A stretch of 64,000 nt of DNA from Lutibacter agarilyticus (GCF_900188235.1 NZ_FZNT01000009.1:1-64000); one strand, 5' to 3'; counted from the first letter of the stretch, positions 7,929-16,517 are shown. Notes: generated by a model not told the origin, from the sequence alone. Numbers and translations: made by a program.

Positions 7929-10202
7929 ATGAAACAAGAATTACTAAAAACAAAAATTGCTTTTGTTACCACATTTCCGCCAACGCAATGTGGTATTGCT
8001 ACATTTACAAAGGACCTTATTTCGGCCATAAATAATTCGTTTAACAAAACATTAAACTGTGTTATTTGTGAAATTGGCACAAAGACAAAAAAAACGGATG
8101 TAGTGGAATTTACATTAAATCCCAATATTAAAGAAGAATACAAATTAGTTGCTGAAGAAATTAATAACAATAGTGCAATTAAAATTGTGCATATTCAACA
8201 TGAATTTGGGCTATTTGGTGGTTCTTACGGAAACTATTTAATTGCATTTTTAGAAACCATAAATAAACCAGTCACTTTTACATTTCACAGTGTAATACCT
8301 AAGCCTAATAACGAATTAAAACTGGTAGTAAATACGCTAATATCCAAGTCAAATTTGGTATTTGTAATGACAAAACAATCTCAAAAAATATTAATGGAAG
8401 ATTATGATATTCCAGAGAATTTAATAATATATATACCTCACGGTACTCATATTGTAGATTATGAAAATACCAGTGAAATAAAAAAACAATTCAATTTAGA
8501 AAACCGTACTATACTTTCAACTTTTGGTCTTTTAAGTCATGGTAAAAGTATTGAAACAGCCTTGAAAGCATTACCTGATATTGTAGCGCATACACCCAAT
8601 GTTTTATATTTAATAATTGGTAAAACACACCCAAATTCTATTAAAAATAATACCGATACATATCGCAATTATTTAGAAGAATTGGTTGAAGAATTACACC
8701 TTAAAAATCATGTACGCTTTATTGATAAGTATCTTGAAATTAATGAGTTGTTGGATTATTTGAGAGCAACAGATTTATATTTATTTACCTCAAAAGACCC
8801 AAACCAAGCCGTTAGCGGAACGTTTTCTTACGCTATGAGTTGTGCCTGTCCAATTGTAGCAACAGCAATACCACATACTAAAGAAGTGCTTACAGAAGAT
8901 GCCGGTTTATTGGTAGCTATTGAAAATCATGAACAATTAGCCCAAGCCACTAAAAAGCTACTGGCAAATAAAGATTTACTGCAATCTATGGCAATTTCGG
9001 CATTTCAAAAAACAAGAGAATCTTCTTGGGAGAATGTTGCAATAAAACATGTGAACGCCTACAACAAATTGATTGATAAAAAAAGAGCCATAAAATATAA
9101 TTATCCTCCAATAAAATTGAATCATCTTAAAAAAATGACGACGGAGTTGGGAATTATTCAATTTTGTAAAATATCTCAACCAGATCACTCGTCAGGTTAT
9201 ACGTTAGATGATAACGCTCGTGCTTTAATAGCAATGAGTTTGCATTATAAATTATTTCATAAAAAGGAAGATTTACAGCTTATAAATACGTATTTAAATT
9301 TTATTCTACGTTGTCAAAAACCATCAGGTACGTTTATAAATTATATTGATGAAAACAATTTTGAACATATTAAAAATAGCTATATAAATCTAGAAGATTC
9401 CAATGCAAGAGCTGTTTGGGCACTTGGAAAGGTAATTTCGTTGAAAGATTATTTACCTGAATATATTATAGATAAGGCGATTATTTGCTTTATGGATAGT
9501 TTGCCATGGGTAAAGAATATTTTATCTCCAAGAGCCATTGGTTTTGCAATTAAAGGATTGTATTTGTATTACTCAGTTACTAAACAGCCAGAAATTATAT
9601 ATGTTATTGAAAAATTAGCAAATAATTTAATCTCAAATTATGATTTAACTGAAACCAAGAATTGGAAATGGTTTGAAAATTATTTAACCTATGCCAATAG
9701 TGTTTTACCAGAGGCTATGTTGTATGCCTATTTAGTTACTGGAAAATCAAACTATAAAAGTGTAGCCATTGATTCCTTTGATTTTTTATTGTCTAAGCTA
9801 TTTGTTAAGAATCAGTTTAAAGTGATTTCAAATAATGGATGGTTTCATAAAGGAATAGCATCTAATATGTACGGAGAACAACCTATTGATGTTTCTTACA
9901 CCATACAAACATTAGAGTTGTTTTACAAAACAACAAAAGATATTACGTATAAAAATTTGCAAAAAAAAGCGTTTAATTGGTTTTTAGGAAAGAACCATTT
10001 AAATCAAACCATGTACAATCCAATAACCGGAGGATGTTATGACGGGTTAGAGAAAACGCATGTTAATTTAAATCAAGGAGCAGAATCAACTATTTGTTAT
10101 CTTATTGCGCGACTTATCATGGAAAAAGAAACTGTTATAAAGCCAAAATATAGTAGAAATAGACGGGTAGTAAAACAATTTGAAATTGAAAATAATATTT
10201 AA
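7929..10202 (+). CDS. GT4 glycosyltransferase fused to a C-terminal (alpha/alpha)-barrel-like domain
   Basis: Of 757 residues, about 1-375 form a GT4 glycosyltransferase. It has the N-terminal nucleotide-fold start TFPPTQCGIATFTKDL, a HEFGLFGG segment, and the nucleotide-sugar motif region around SGTFSYAMSCACPIVATAIPHTKEVL. Residues from about 400 to 735 are a separate helical domain (SSGYTLDDNARALIAMSL... RAVWALGKV... NPITGGCYDGL), resembling (alpha/alpha)6 barrels of glycoside-processing enzymes. The fusion, together with the GH130 gene 2 nt upstream, suggests synthesis and trimming of one intracellular oligosaccharide. It converges on the ATPase gene with a 17-bp gap. Confidence 0.82.
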   Translation: MKQELLKTKIAFVTTFPPTQCGIATFTKDLISAINNSFNKTLNCVICEIGTKTKKTDVVEFTLNPNIKEEYKLVAEEINNNSAIKIVHIQHEFGLFGGSYGNYLIAFLETINKPVTFTFHSVIPKPNNELKLVVNTLISKSNLVFVMTKQSQKILMEDYDIPENLIIYIPHGTHIVDYENTSEIKKQFNLENRTILSTFGLLSHGKSIETALKALPDIVAHTPNVLYLIIGKTHPNSIKNNTDTYRNYLEELVEELHLKNHVRFIDKYLEINELLDYLRATDLYLFTSKDPNQAVSGTFSYAMSCACPIVATAIPHTKEVLTEDAGLLVAIENHEQLAQATKKLLANKDLLQSMAISAFQKTRESSWENVAIKHVNAYNKLIDKKRAIKYNYPPIKLNHLKKMTTELGIIQFCKISQPDHSSGYTLDDNARALIAMSLHYKLFHKKEDLQLINTYLNFILRCQKPSGTFINYIDENNFEHIKNSYINLEDSNARAVWALGKVISLKDYLPEYIIDKAIICFMDSLPWVKNILSPRAIGFAIKGLYLYYSVTKQPEIIYVIEKLANNLISNYDLTETKNWKWFENYLTYANSVLPEAMLYAYLVTGKSNYKSVAIDSFDFLLSKLFVKNQFKVISNNGWFHKGIASNMYGEQPIDVSYTIQTLELFYKTTKDITYKNLQKKAFNWFLGKNHLNQTMYNPITGGCYDGLEKTHVNLNQGAESTICYLIARLIMEKETVIKPKYSRNRRVVKQFEIENNI

Positions 10203-10219
10203 AAAAGAGTCTTTAAAAA

Positions 10220-12871
10220 TTAAATAGTACAGCCTATACGCTTCATAAACTGAGCCAATAATAAAGAACCAAATCCAAATAATAAAATGGTAGTTAATTT
10301 GTAGGTTGTTAATGGCGAAAGAGAAAGTGCAATTGCAACTGGAGGTGTAAAATAAGCAATGGAGGTTAATACAATGCATACTACAATTGCAACCCAAATC
10401 CATATATTTGAAGTTACTTCATTCTTAAAAAATGAGACATGACGTTTAGGTAAATTAAAAACATTTAGTAATTGAGCAAAAATTAAGGTAAAAAAGGCCA
10501 TATTATTAATCTCATTGGTTGGTAATTTTAGGATATAATTTGAATATAATGTTATGCCTAAAACGCTCGCAGTTACGCACAATCCATAAATAATGGTGGC
10601 ATTCCATAATTTAGCGGTCATAATAGGTTCATTAGGTAGTCTTGGAGGTTTTTTCATAAGATCTTTTTCACCTTTACCAAGTCCTAATGCCAAGGCAGGA
10701 AAGATATCGGTAATTAGGTTTAAAAATAATATTTGTAAAGGCAATAGCGGAGAAGGTAAATTCAACAATGCGGCAATACCTACTGAAATTATTTCGGCCA
10801 AATTACTAGATAATAAGTACACTACAAACTGACGAATATTTTGAAAAATAGCCCTTCCTTGGTGTATGGAAAGTTCTATAGATGTAAACTTATCATCCTT
10901 TAAAATAACATCTGCTGATGCTCTTGCCGCTTCTGTACCTCTTATACCCATGGCAATTCCTATGTCTGCTTTTTTTAAAGCGGGAACATCGTTTACACCG
11001 TCTCCAATCATTCCTACTATAGCATTGTTTTCTTGAAAAAGTGAAACAATTTCTAATTTTTGTTTTGGTATAACCCTTGCAAATACCACTGTATTTAATA
11101 ATGCTTCTTTTTGTTTTTTAGAAAGTTGATCAATAGTTGAAAAATCTTTTCCTAAGGTTACAGATCCTTTTACAATAGGAGTTGGTAATAAGCCTATTTC
11201 TTGTGCAATTTTTTTAGCTGTCCCAGGATGATCTCCAGTCATCATAACAACACGAATTCCTGCATTTTTATAGGTAGTAATTGTAGCTTTCACATCTTTT
11301 CTTGCAGGATCTATAAAACCGATAATTCCAATAAAAGTAAGCTGTTGTAAAAAGTTTTCATACGCTGGAATTGTGTCTAAATCTTTATAAGCAAAGGCTA
11401 ATACTCTTAACCCTTTCGAAGCTAAATTATCAACCTTTTTTATCCATTCTTCTTTATTATTAAAAGGAATTAGTTCACCATTTTTAATAATTGTATCGCA
11501 GCAGGCAGCAATGCTTTCAAAGGCTCCTTTCGCATATATTTTAAATTTTGTATTGTATTGGTTTACCGTCGCCATCATTTTACGTTCTGTATCAAAAGCA
11601 ATTTCCATTTTTTCGGGATATTTTTTCTGCATGAGTTGGGGTTTGTAACCTATAAATTCGGCAAAATCAATTAAAGCTAAATCAATGGCATCTCCGTGTT
11701 TATGTTCATTAGAAAGCAGCACGTCATTGCATAAAATACCCGTGAGTATCATTTCTTCATATTCCTTTGTGTTTTTTTCTTCAATGTTGAAATTATTTTT
11801 TTTATTGAAATTGTTTTCAAATACAAGTGCATGTACCTTCATTTTATCTTCAGTAAGGGTTCCTGTTTTATCTGTGCAAATTATAGTGGTTGCTCCCAAC
11901 GTTTGAACAGCTTCTAATTTTTTAATAATCACTTGCTTTTTAGAGAGCCTTAACATGCCTTGTGCCAGGGCAATTGTTGCTACAATAGGCAAACCTTCAG
12001 GAATGGAAGCTACGGCCAAAGCAATCCCAGTTTGAAGCATTAAAATAAAATTATTCCCCCTAAAATATCCAGTTATTATAATAAGAATGGTTAAAATAAG
12101 GGTTAATAAAATAAGGTGTTTACTTAAATTATTTAACTTTTTTTCTAAGGGTGTTTGTCTTTTTTTTGAACTAATTCCTAATTGTTGAATTTCACCAAGT
12201 TGGGTATTTTTTCCGGTTGCTATAACAATTGCTTTGGCCATTCCTTTAGTTACTAATGTACCTCTAAAAACCATATTATTCAATTCAGAAATAGGGGTAT
12301 TGGGTGGTAATACAGCTATTTTTTTTTCAATAGGAAAACTTTCACCAGTTAAAACAGCTTCTTTTACGGTTAAGTTTTCGGAATAAATTAAACGTGCATC
12401 AGCAGTAACTACATCTCCAGCTTCCAAAATAACAATATCTCCAGGAACAAGTAATGAAGACTTCAAATGTAACAAGATGCCATCTCGTAAAACTTTTGTG
12501 ATTGATTGCCCCATTTTTTGAAGCGTTTCTAAAGAACGTAACGCTTGTAATTCCATAAAAAAACCAATCGCAACAGTAATTATTATCACAATAATAATGG
12601 CAATTCCTTCTAGCCAATCTCTAAAAACCAACGCCAAGAACGCTGCAATTAATAGAATGTATATAATAGGATTCAAAAGCTGCTCAAAAAGAATAGTAAA
12701 AGGGCTTTTTGATTTTTCTTCAGGTAATTTGTTTTTGCCAAATAGATCAATTCGGACTTTTACCTGTTTGGCCGTTAAACCTAAAGTTAAATCACTTTCT
12801 AATTGTTTAACAACTTCTGAAGGTATTAAAGTTTGCGGATTTTGAATTATTTTTTGAGATGCTAATGCCAT
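10220..12871 (-). CDS. P2-type cation-transporting ATPase (Ca2+-type)
   Basis: The 883 residues are a complete P-type ATPase: actuator TGES at 175-178, PEGLP in TM4 at 291-295, phosphorylated Asp334 in CTDKTGTLT, the TGD hinge in MMTGDHPGTAKK, and GDGVNDVPALKKADIG. The residues that coordinate Ca2+ in SERCA-type pumps are present: Asn and Glu in SSNLAEII (TM5) and Asn and Asp in LNLITDIFPA (TM6). Ca2+ or Mn2+ export across the inner membrane is the best reading. It is transcribed alone from the box at 12936. The DosR-controlled CtpF of mycobacteria is the family analogue. Confidence 0.92.
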   Translation of the reverse strand: MALASQKIIQNPQTLIPSEVVKQLESDLTLGLTAKQVKVRIDLFGKNKLPEEKSKSPFTILFEQLLNPIIYILLIAAFLALVFRDWLEGIAIIIVIIITVAIGFFMELQALRSLETLQKMGQSITKVLRDGILLHLKSSLLVPGDIVILEAGDVVTADARLIYSENLTVKEAVLTGESFPIEKKIAVLPPNTPISELNNMVFRGTLVTKGMAKAIVIATGKNTQLGEIQQLGISSKKRQTPLEKKLNNLSKHLILLTLILTILIIITGYFRGNNFILMLQTGIALAVASIPEGLPIVATIALAQGMLRLSKKQVIIKKLEAVQTLGATTIICTDKTGTLTEDKMKVHALVFENNFNKKNNFNIEEKNTKEYEEMILTGILCNDVLLSNEHKHGDAIDLALIDFAEFIGYKPQLMQKKYPEKMEIAFDTERKMMATVNQYNTKFKIYAKGAFESIAACCDTIIKNGELIPFNNKEEWIKKVDNLASKGLRVLAFAYKDLDTIPAYENFLQQLTFIGIIGFIDPARKDVKATITTYKNAGIRVVMMTGDHPGTAKKIAQEIGLLPTPIVKGSVTLGKDFSTIDQLSKKQKEALLNTVVFARVIPKQKLEIVSLFQENNAIVGMIGDGVNDVPALKKADIGIAMGIRGTEAARASADVILKDDKFTSIELSIHQGRAIFQNIRQFVVYLLSSNLAEIISVGIAALLNLPSPLLPLQILFLNLITDIFPALALGLGKGEKDLMKKPPRLPNEPIMTAKLWNATIIYGLCVTASVLGITLYSNYILKLPTNEINNMAFFTLIFAQLLNVFNLPKRHVSFFKNEVTSNIWIWVAIVVCIVLTSIAYFTPPVAIALSLSPLTTYKLTTILLFGFGSLLLAQFMKRIGCTI

Positions 12872-12904
12872 TTAAGTTTGATGAATGAATGTCAGTTTAA
12901 ATGA

Positions 12905-12947
12905 TTAAGGTATCGCTAACAGTCGGTTTAATAAATGATGGCCATCA
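12905..12947 (-). promoter_or_regulatory. Crp/Fnr-type box and -7 element, P-type ATPase
   Basis: AAATGATGGCCATCAGTT has core TGA 12936-12938 and TCA 12945-12947 (centre 12941.5), with a fully palindromic TGATGGCCATCA centre. The minus strand reads TACCTTAA at 12912-12905, centred exactly 33 bp away, matching four of six fixed positions. The box centre is 70 bp from the start codon. Confidence 0.6.
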
Positions 12948-13015
12948 GTTGAATGTGTTAAATGTTTTTTAACGAAATATATTTATTTTTTAAAAACACT
13001 AGCATTAAGGTTAAA

Positions 13016-13040
13016 ATAGCGCCTGTTTTAAAGGCGCTAT
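13016..13040. other. GC-rich hairpin between divergent promoters
   Basis: An 8-bp perfect stem (13016-13023 atagcgcc with 13033-13040) encloses a 9-nt loop in an otherwise AT-rich region. It lies between the ATPase and BON promoters and upstream of both. No long T run follows on either strand, so it is not a clear terminator. It may insulate the two promoters or be a relic. Confidence 0.35.
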
Positions 13041-13102
13041 ACTTTAACATTTTAATTCAAAACGGATTTTTAAATGAATTTTTTGAATAAAAACGGTAGA
13101 CT

Positions 13103-13145
13103 TGATGTGTATCATTTTGTCTTTTTTATATAGTAGTTAATTTTA
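13103..13145 (+). promoter_or_regulatory. Crp/Fnr-type box and -7 element, BON-domain gene
   Basis: CTTGATGTGTATCATTTT has core TGA 13103-13105 and TCA 13112-13114 (centre 13108.5). TAATTTTA at 13138-13145 is centred exactly 33 bp downstream and matches five of six fixed positions. The transcript should start near 13150. Confidence 0.7.
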
Positions 13146-13187
13146 CAATGATTAAAAGTTATAATGTTTAATTTAAATTTTTTTATT

Positions 13188-13841
13188 ATGAAAAGTGATA
13201 GTGCAATTAAAGAAGATGTTCTTGATGAATTAATGTGGCAACCAAATATTGATGAGACTCAAATTGGAGTTATTGTTGAAAATAGTGTAGTAACACTAAC
13301 AGGAATTGTTGATAGTTATTCTAAAAAACTAGCCGCTGAAAAAGCTGTAAAAAATGTAAAAGGTGTTAAAGCCGTAGCTGATGATATTGAGGTTAAATAT
13401 GGTGCAGCATACAAAAAAACGGATAAAGAAATAGCCAAAGCAGCTGTAAATGCTTTAAAATGGAACGCATCTGTACCTGAAGACAAAGTTACTATTGAAG
13501 TGCGTGATGGTTGGGTTTATTTATCAGGAGAACTTAAATGGTTTTACCAAAAAGAAGCAGCAGTAAAATCAATTGAAGCTTTATTAGGTGTTAAAAAAGT
13601 AGTAAATAATATTACGTTAAAACAAGCTATAGAACCTACGGAAATTAAATCTAAAATAACCAAAGCATTTGAACGTTTGGCAGATATAGATGCCAAGAAT
13701 ATTCAAGTTGATGTTGAAGGTCATACAGTGAAATTAAAAGGAAAAGTTCACTCGTATGTTGAAAAAGATGAAGCTAAAAAAACTGCCTATGCAGCACCAG
13801 GTGTTTATGAAGTTGAAAACGAGATTGAAGTAGTGCTATAA
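13188..13841 (+). CDS. Protein with three BON domains (OsmY-like)
   Basis: The protein holds three consecutive BON domains of about 68 residues each. Each has the recurring pattern 'I...V.(N/D)G.V.L.G.V.....K..A......GV..V.N.I'. There is no signal peptide, so unlike periplasmic OsmY it appears cytoplasmic. BON domains are linked to phospholipid binding and osmotic or envelope stress. An ATG at 13164 would add eight hydrophobic residues (MFNLNFFI); I prefer 13188, where the sequence starts MKSDSAIKEDV. It has its own Crp/Fnr-type promoter and a terminator 24 nt downstream, so it is a single-gene unit. Confidence 0.88.
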   Translation: MKSDSAIKEDVLDELMWQPNIDETQIGVIVENSVVTLTGIVDSYSKKLAAEKAVKNVKGVKAVADDIEVKYGAAYKKTDKEIAKAAVNALKWNASVPEDKVTIEVRDGWVYLSGELKWFYQKEAAVKSIEALLGVKKVVNNITLKQAIEPTEIKSKITKAFERLADIDAKNIQVDVEGHTVKLKGKVHSYVEKDEAKKTAYAAPGVYEVENEIEVVL

Positions 13842-13864
13842 CTTCAATTTTATACAAAAAAAGT

Positions 13865-13900
13865 GAGACTGTTTAATTTATTTTTTCAGTCTCGTTTTTT
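13865..13900 (+). terminator. Rho-independent terminator after BON gene
   Basis: The 7-bp stem gagactg/cagtctc (13865-13871 with 13887-13893) has a 15-nt loop and is followed by a T run. It separates the BON gene from exonuclease III. Confidence 0.7.
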
Positions 13901-13945
13901 TGAAAAACGAATTTCAATAGTTATTGAACCTATAAAAATAAACTC

Positions 13946-14719
13946 ATGAATATTATTTCATGGAATATCAATGGAATTAGAGCAATTACTAAAAGTAATT
14001 TTTACGATTGGGTGTTAAAACTTAATCCAGATATTTTATGCCTGCAGGAAACAAAAGCAACAAATGAGCAAACAATTCAATTATTAAAAGCTTTTGAAAA
14101 CTTTAATATTTTTTCTAATTCAGCTGATAAAAAGGGGTATTCTGGCACTGCTTTACTAAGTAGAATAAAACCAATAGTAGTAACAAGGTCTAATGAGTTT
14201 ATGAAAATTGACAAAGAGGGAAGAGCTATTTGTGCGGAGTTTTCAAACTTTTTTTTAATAAATGTATATACTCCAAATTCTGGACTAAAATTGAAAAGAC
14301 TTGATTATAGAAAAACATGGGATTCGGATTTTTTAAAGTATATAACGCGCTTAAAAAAACAAAAACCGGTACTTATTTGTGGTGATTTAAATGTAGCCCA
14401 TCAGGCAATTGATTTAAAAAATGATAAGGCAAACTACAATAAAATTGCAGGATATACTCAAGTTGAAATTGATGGGATAAACAATGTTTTAAATAGTGGT
14501 TTTGCGGATTCTTTTAGGCATTTATATCCTCATAAAATAGCATATACCTTCTGGAATTATCGATTCAATGCAAGAGCTAACAATAGTGGTTGGCGTATAG
14601 ATTATATTTTAGTTGACGATGTTTTAAAGAATCGAATAAAAGAAGCTAGCATATTTTCTGATGTTCTAGGATCAGACCATTGTCCAATAGGTATAGAACT
14701 AGATTTACCTTTTGTTTAA
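13946..14719 (+). CDS. xth: Exodeoxyribonuclease III (AP endonuclease)
   Basis: The 257-residue protein is the full ExoIII/APE1 fold. Visible motifs are NIISWNINGIRA at the N-terminus, LQETKA with the metal-binding Glu, YTPNSG, GDLNVAH with the catalytic Asp-Asn pair, the AP-site region RIDYILVDD, and the final SDHCPIGIEL with the catalytic Asp-His. It cleaves DNA at abasic sites and trims 3' ends in base-excision repair. Unlike its neighbours it has no visible Crp/Fnr-type box in the 46 nt after the preceding terminator, so its inclusion in the regulon is uncertain. Confidence 0.93.
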   Translation: MNIISWNINGIRAITKSNFYDWVLKLNPDILCLQETKATNEQTIQLLKAFENFNIFSNSADKKGYSGTALLSRIKPIVVTRSNEFMKIDKEGRAICAEFSNFFLINVYTPNSGLKLKRLDYRKTWDSDFLKYITRLKKQKPVLICGDLNVAHQAIDLKNDKANYNKIAGYTQVEIDGINNVLNSGFADSFRHLYPHKIAYTFWNYRFNARANNSGWRIDYILVDDVLKNRIKEASIFSDVLGSDHCPIGIELDLPFV

Positions 14720-14722
14720 ATA

Positions 14723-14753
14723 AAAATATCGAGGTTTTTAGCCTCGATATTTT
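14723..14753. terminator. Bidirectional terminator between xth and hsp20
   Basis: A 12-bp stem (14723-14734 with 14742-14753) and 7-nt loop lie between the convergent xth and Hsp20 genes. A-rich and T-rich flanks serve both strands. Confidence 0.85.
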
Positions 14754-14794
14754 AATTCGTTTTCATAAAACAATAAATTCCCCTTTTAAAGAAA

Positions 14795-15235
14795 TTACGA
14801 AATTTCAATTACTTTTGGTTTTTGTTTTTTTGCTTCTTCTTTTTTAGCTAAACTAAATCTTAAGATTCCATTGTCGTATTTTGCTTTTATTTTTTCATCA
14901 GCAATGCTATCAGGTAATTGTAAAGATCTTTCAAAAGATGTGGCGCTAAACTCTTTACGAGTATAATTTTCACCTTTTTTTTCTTTGGTTTCTTCTTTCT
15001 TTGCTGAAATATTTAAACAACCATCGTCAATGGTAACTTCAAAATCTTTCTTATTGTATCCAGGTGCTGCCAATTCAATTTCAAACTCATCTTTTGTTTC
15101 TTTGATATTCAAAGCAGGTTCATTCATTTTTTTTAACCAAAGTTTATCGTTGAATAAATTGTTTGTGTTAAAATCTAAAAAATCTGGTGTAAGCAAATTT
15201 TCTAACGGACTTTTTCTAAATTTTACTAGTGACAT
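14795..15235 (-). CDS. Small heat shock protein, Hsp20/alpha-crystallin family
   Basis: The 146-residue protein has a short N-terminal arm, an alpha-crystallin domain (about 40-135; PALNIKETKDEFEIELAAPG, then FERSLQLPDSI, then the NGILRFSLAKK block), and a C-terminal tail with the V-I-E-I motif used for oligomer contacts. Hsp20 holds unfolding proteins without ATP. It is monocistronic, with a Crp/Fnr-type promoter whose -7 element is a perfect match, which suggests strong inducible expression. HspX/Acr is the hallmark of the mycobacterial dormancy regulon, so the parallel is informative. Confidence 0.93.
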   Translation of the reverse strand: MSLVKFRKSPLENLLTPDFLDFNTNNLFNDKLWLKKMNEPALNIKETKDEFEIELAAPGYNKKDFEVTIDDGCLNISAKKEETKEKKGENYTRKEFSATSFERSLQLPDSIADEKIKAKYDNGILRFSLAKKEEAKKQKPKVIEIS

Positions 15236-15269
15236 AATTATATATTTTAAATTAAACTTATTATTTACT

Positions 15270-15312
15270 CAAATGTATTTCTAATATCAATTTCTCGAAA
15301 TGATTTCCCTCA
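15270..15312 (-). promoter_or_regulatory. Crp/Fnr-type box and perfect -7 element, hsp20
   Basis: AAATGATTTCCCTCAATT has core TGA 15301-15303 and TCA 15310-15312 (centre 15306.5). On the minus strand TACATTTG (15277-15270) is a perfect TAnnTTTG centred exactly 33 bp away. The start codon at 15235 is about 30 nt from the predicted transcript start. A second TGA-N6-TCA at 15333-15344 has no -7 element at the right distance and may be an auxiliary site. Confidence 0.75.
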
Positions 15313-15389
15313 ATTTCAAGGGAATTAATAAATGATTTTTTTCACGAAATACAATGGTAAGTTTAAGTACTGTTTTTAGAATTGGGCAC

Positions 15390-15421
15390 AAAAAAAACAG
15401 GAAGCCTTAGCTTCCTGTTTT
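15390..15421 (-). terminator. Strong terminator at the end of the repeat array
   Basis: A 12-bp stem (15394-15405 with 15410-15421) with a 4-nt loop is followed on the minus strand by eight T. On the plus strand only a short T run follows. It therefore stops leftward transcription arriving from the repeat array. Its stem sequence acaggaagc is shared with the hairpin inside each repeat. Confidence 0.75.
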
Positions 15422-15522
15422 CTAAAGGGTTTAATATGTTAACAATAGCTACGTAATTTCTTATGTTATTCTTAACTTAATAAAACTGAAATTAGTCTTT
15501 GTAATTATTAAATACCTTAACC

Positions 15523-16314
15523 CTTCATTTCAATCTCCATCGTTTTTCAAGAATGAAGATTTAATTTTTTAGAAACAGGAAGCCTAAACTTCCTGTTTCC
15601 TGAAGCATTTACAGCTTTTTAATACTTTCAAACAATTTCAATATCAAGTTATTACTAAAATAATATTAAAACCATTTTGCCATACCAAACGCTTTTAAAT
15701 CCTTCATTTCAATCTCCATTTTTTTTCAAGAATGAAGATTTAATTTTTTAGAAACAGGAAGCCTAAACTTCCTGTTTCCTGAAGCATTTACAGCTTTTGA
15801 ATACTTTCAAACAATTTCAACATCAAGTTATTTCTAAAATAATATTAAAACCATTTTACCATACCAAATGCTTTTAAATCCTCCATTTCAATCTCCATCG
15901 TTTTTCAAGAATGAAGATTTAATTTTTTAGAAACAGGAAGCCTAAACTTCCTGTTTCCTGAAGCATTTACAGCTTTTTAATACTTTCAAACAATTTCAAC
16001 ATCAAGTTATTTCTAAAATAATATTAAAACCATTTTGCCATACCAAATGCTTTTAAATCCTCCATTTCAATCTCCATCGTTTTTCAAGAATGAAGATTTA
16101 ATTTTTTAGAAACAGGAAGCCTAAACTTCCTGTTTCCTGAAGCATTTACAGCTTTTTAATACTTTCAAACAATTTCAACATCAAGTTATTTCTAAAATAA
16201 TATTAAAACCATTTTGCCATACCAAATGCTTTTAAATCCTTCATTTCAATCTCCATTTTTTTTCAAGAATGAAGATCTATTTTTTAGAAACAGGAAGCCT
16301 AAACTTCCTGTTTC
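15523..16314. repeat. Tandem repeat array, five units of 179 bp with hairpins
   Basis: Units start at 15523, 15702, 15881, 16060 and 16239, an exact 179-bp period; the fifth is cut short after its hairpin. The copies differ at only a few positions. Each holds an inverted repeat gaaacaggaag / cttcctgtttc with the loop cctaaa, at 15572-15599, 15751-15778, 15930-15957, 16109-16136 and 16287-16314. Upstream of it lies a second weaker inverted repeat, cttcatt...aatgaag. There are no unique spacers, so this is not a CRISPR array, and no open frame runs through it. Confidence 0.95.
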
Positions 16315-16474
16315 CTCCTGAAAAGACTTTGGTAACTTAGTGATATTGAAATAATCTTTCAAAAAATTTTTATCTCTAAAAATTAGAATGATAACCTACA
16401 ACTTCCATCAAAAAGTAGCTAAACCTCCTCAGTATAATTTACATATTGTTTCAAAGAGCTTTTAATTAATACAT

Positions 16475-16517
16475 CAAATTTAAGAGTTAAATAACTGTTG
16501 TTTTATGATGGACATCA
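16475..16517 (-). promoter_or_regulatory. Crp/Fnr-type box and perfect -7 element, no gene downstream
   Basis: TTATGATGGACATCATTTT has core TGA 16506-16508 and TCA 16515-16517 (centre 16511.5). TAAATTTG on the minus strand (16482-16475) is a perfect -7 element centred exactly 33 bp away. It lies downstream of the GH130 stop codon and points into the repeat array. A second TGA-N6-TCA at 16528-16539 has no -7 element at the right distance. Confidence 0.65.

Larger units (their letters stand above)
15390..16471 (-). ncRNA. Candidate regulated repeat RNA (about 1.08 kb)
   Basis: This is a prediction, not a recognised RNA family. A near-ideal Crp/Fnr-type promoter at 16475-16517 points leftwards, and no start codon with a substantial reading frame follows. 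The predicted transcript crosses five 179-bp tandem repeats, each with an 11-bp hairpin, and ends at the T8 terminator at 15390-15421. I found no protein-coding frame of useful length on this strand. The RNA would be co-induced with the surrounding stress genes and might sequester a protein or pair with mRNAs. Confidence 0.4.

Noticed and set aside
7826-8170. Reading frames antisense to real genes throughout the window
   Set aside because: They lie opposite well-conserved enzymes, have no promoter or domain, and follow from the low-GC codon pattern; many similar frames (for example at 10086 and 35430) were dismissed for the same reason.
10220-12871. Frameshift or truncation in the large ATPase, PEP synthase, FtsH or CcsBA genes
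   Set aside because: All motifs are present in order in single open frames of normal family length.
15523-16314. CRISPR array
   Set aside because: The units are 179 bp, contiguous and nearly identical; there are no unique spacers between short repeats and no cas genes nearby.
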